NCBI RefSeq assembly: GCF_022810305.1
Contig: NZ_JALGQH010000013.1
Coordinates: 1-64,000, forward strand
Length of the DNA stretch: 64,000 nucleotides
Direction of reading: 5' to 3'
From: Rhodococcus sp. ARC_M6
GTDB taxonomy: Bacteria; Actinomycetota; Actinomycetes; Mycobacteriales; Mycobacteriaceae
Part shown: piece by piece, positions 63,831-64,000 of the stretch
How positions within the stretch are numbered: the first letter of the stretch is position 1
Layout of the letters: each line of letters starts with the position of its first letter
Program-made: the position numbers and the translations under genes
Notes under the pieces: generated by a model
Database searches by the model: none
What the model was told of the DNA's origin: nothing
What the model saw: the letters and a program-made list of their open reading frames with translations, nothing else

Positions 63831-64000
63831 CACAGACCCCCGAAGTTAATACTTCCCGCGCGCCCGCAGATACGAAACGCGTCCCACGCGTCACAGTGCC
63901 CCACCGAAACCGCGGACCGGAAAATGGAAACTAGCCTGTGGATAACCAGGCACTTGTGGAATTGAGGAGCGGCGCAGAACCCTCCGGCGAGGCAACTTGC
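63831..64000. other. Upstream region of yraN at the window edge
   Basis: The 170 bases hold the yraN promoter side. A short plus-strand frame may begin near 63940 but leaves the window. I cannot support a gene. Confidence 0.5.

Noticed and set aside
1-64000. CRISPR array, prophage, rRNA or tRNA genes
   Set aside because: No regularly spaced direct repeats, phage structural genes or foldable RNA genes were seen; the only tandem repeat is the propeller blade array.

Overview
The window looks like chromosomal DNA of a high-GC actinomycete close to Rhodococcus (R. erythropolis/qingshengii type). Evidence: frequent GTG/TTG starts; an Lsr2 protein; an IdeR-like box; a PhnF-type operator pair; and, from about 27 kb to the right end, a gene order that follows the Mycobacterium tuberculosis mapB - PBP lipoprotein - GNAT - ispG - rip1 - dxr - DUF2631 - rlmN - cdsA - frr - pyrH - tsf - rpsB - M23 peptidase - xerC - dprA - comM - yraN block. 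The species assignment is inference; no rRNA or tRNA gene is present to anchor it.

Layout. (1) 1-14.1 kb is a decayed accessory region. It holds remnants of ISL3, IS3, IS6, IS30 and IS110 transposases, a frameshifted tyrosine-type integrase, a LysR gene without its DNA-binding half, a degenerate IclR fragment and the 3' end of an acyl-CoA ligase abutting IS110. Intact-looking genes lie between them: a YVTN beta-propeller exported protein with a C7 tract near its 3' end, TetR, IclR + AhpD, two small peptides (8.5-9.0 kb), a 50-aa ORF coupled to an RsbW-like kinase, and a divergent HxlR / aldo-keto reductase pair. (2) 14.1-26.2 kb carries an exported Ser/Gly-rich protein, a tightly coupled five-gene operon (TetR, LLM monooxygenase, enoyl-CoA hydratase, SDR, two-domain acyl-CoA dehydrogenase) and a set of poorly known membrane or exported proteins around a PhzF isomerase. 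(3) 26.1-30.7 kb has cobyric acid synthase coupled to methionine aminopeptidase, a transglutaminase-like protein and a large unknown protein. (4) 30.9-37.5 kb is a phosphonate (probably 2-aminoethylphosphonate) uptake and oxidation locus: a PhnF-like GntR regulator diverges from an FAD oxidoreductase, a phosphonatase-like HAD hydrolase and a four-gene ABC importer, ended by a 24-bp perfect hairpin. (5) 37.5-40.1 kb is an acyl-CoA synthetase with a divergent GAF-LuxR regulator. (6) 40.1-64 kb is the conserved housekeeping block: cell wall PBP, isoprenoid synthesis (ispG, dxr), site-2 protease, rRNA/tRNA methylation, CDP-diacylglycerol synthesis, ribosome recycling, UMP kinase, EF-Ts, S2, XerC, siderophore reductase, Lsr2, DprA/ComM/YraN.

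The parts most worth following up are the phosphonate locus without a PhnW-type transaminase, the possible phase-variable propeller protein, the small-peptide pair at 8.5-9.0 kb, the coupled lipid operon and the layered IS scars. I see no CRISPR array, prophage or complete insertion sequence.
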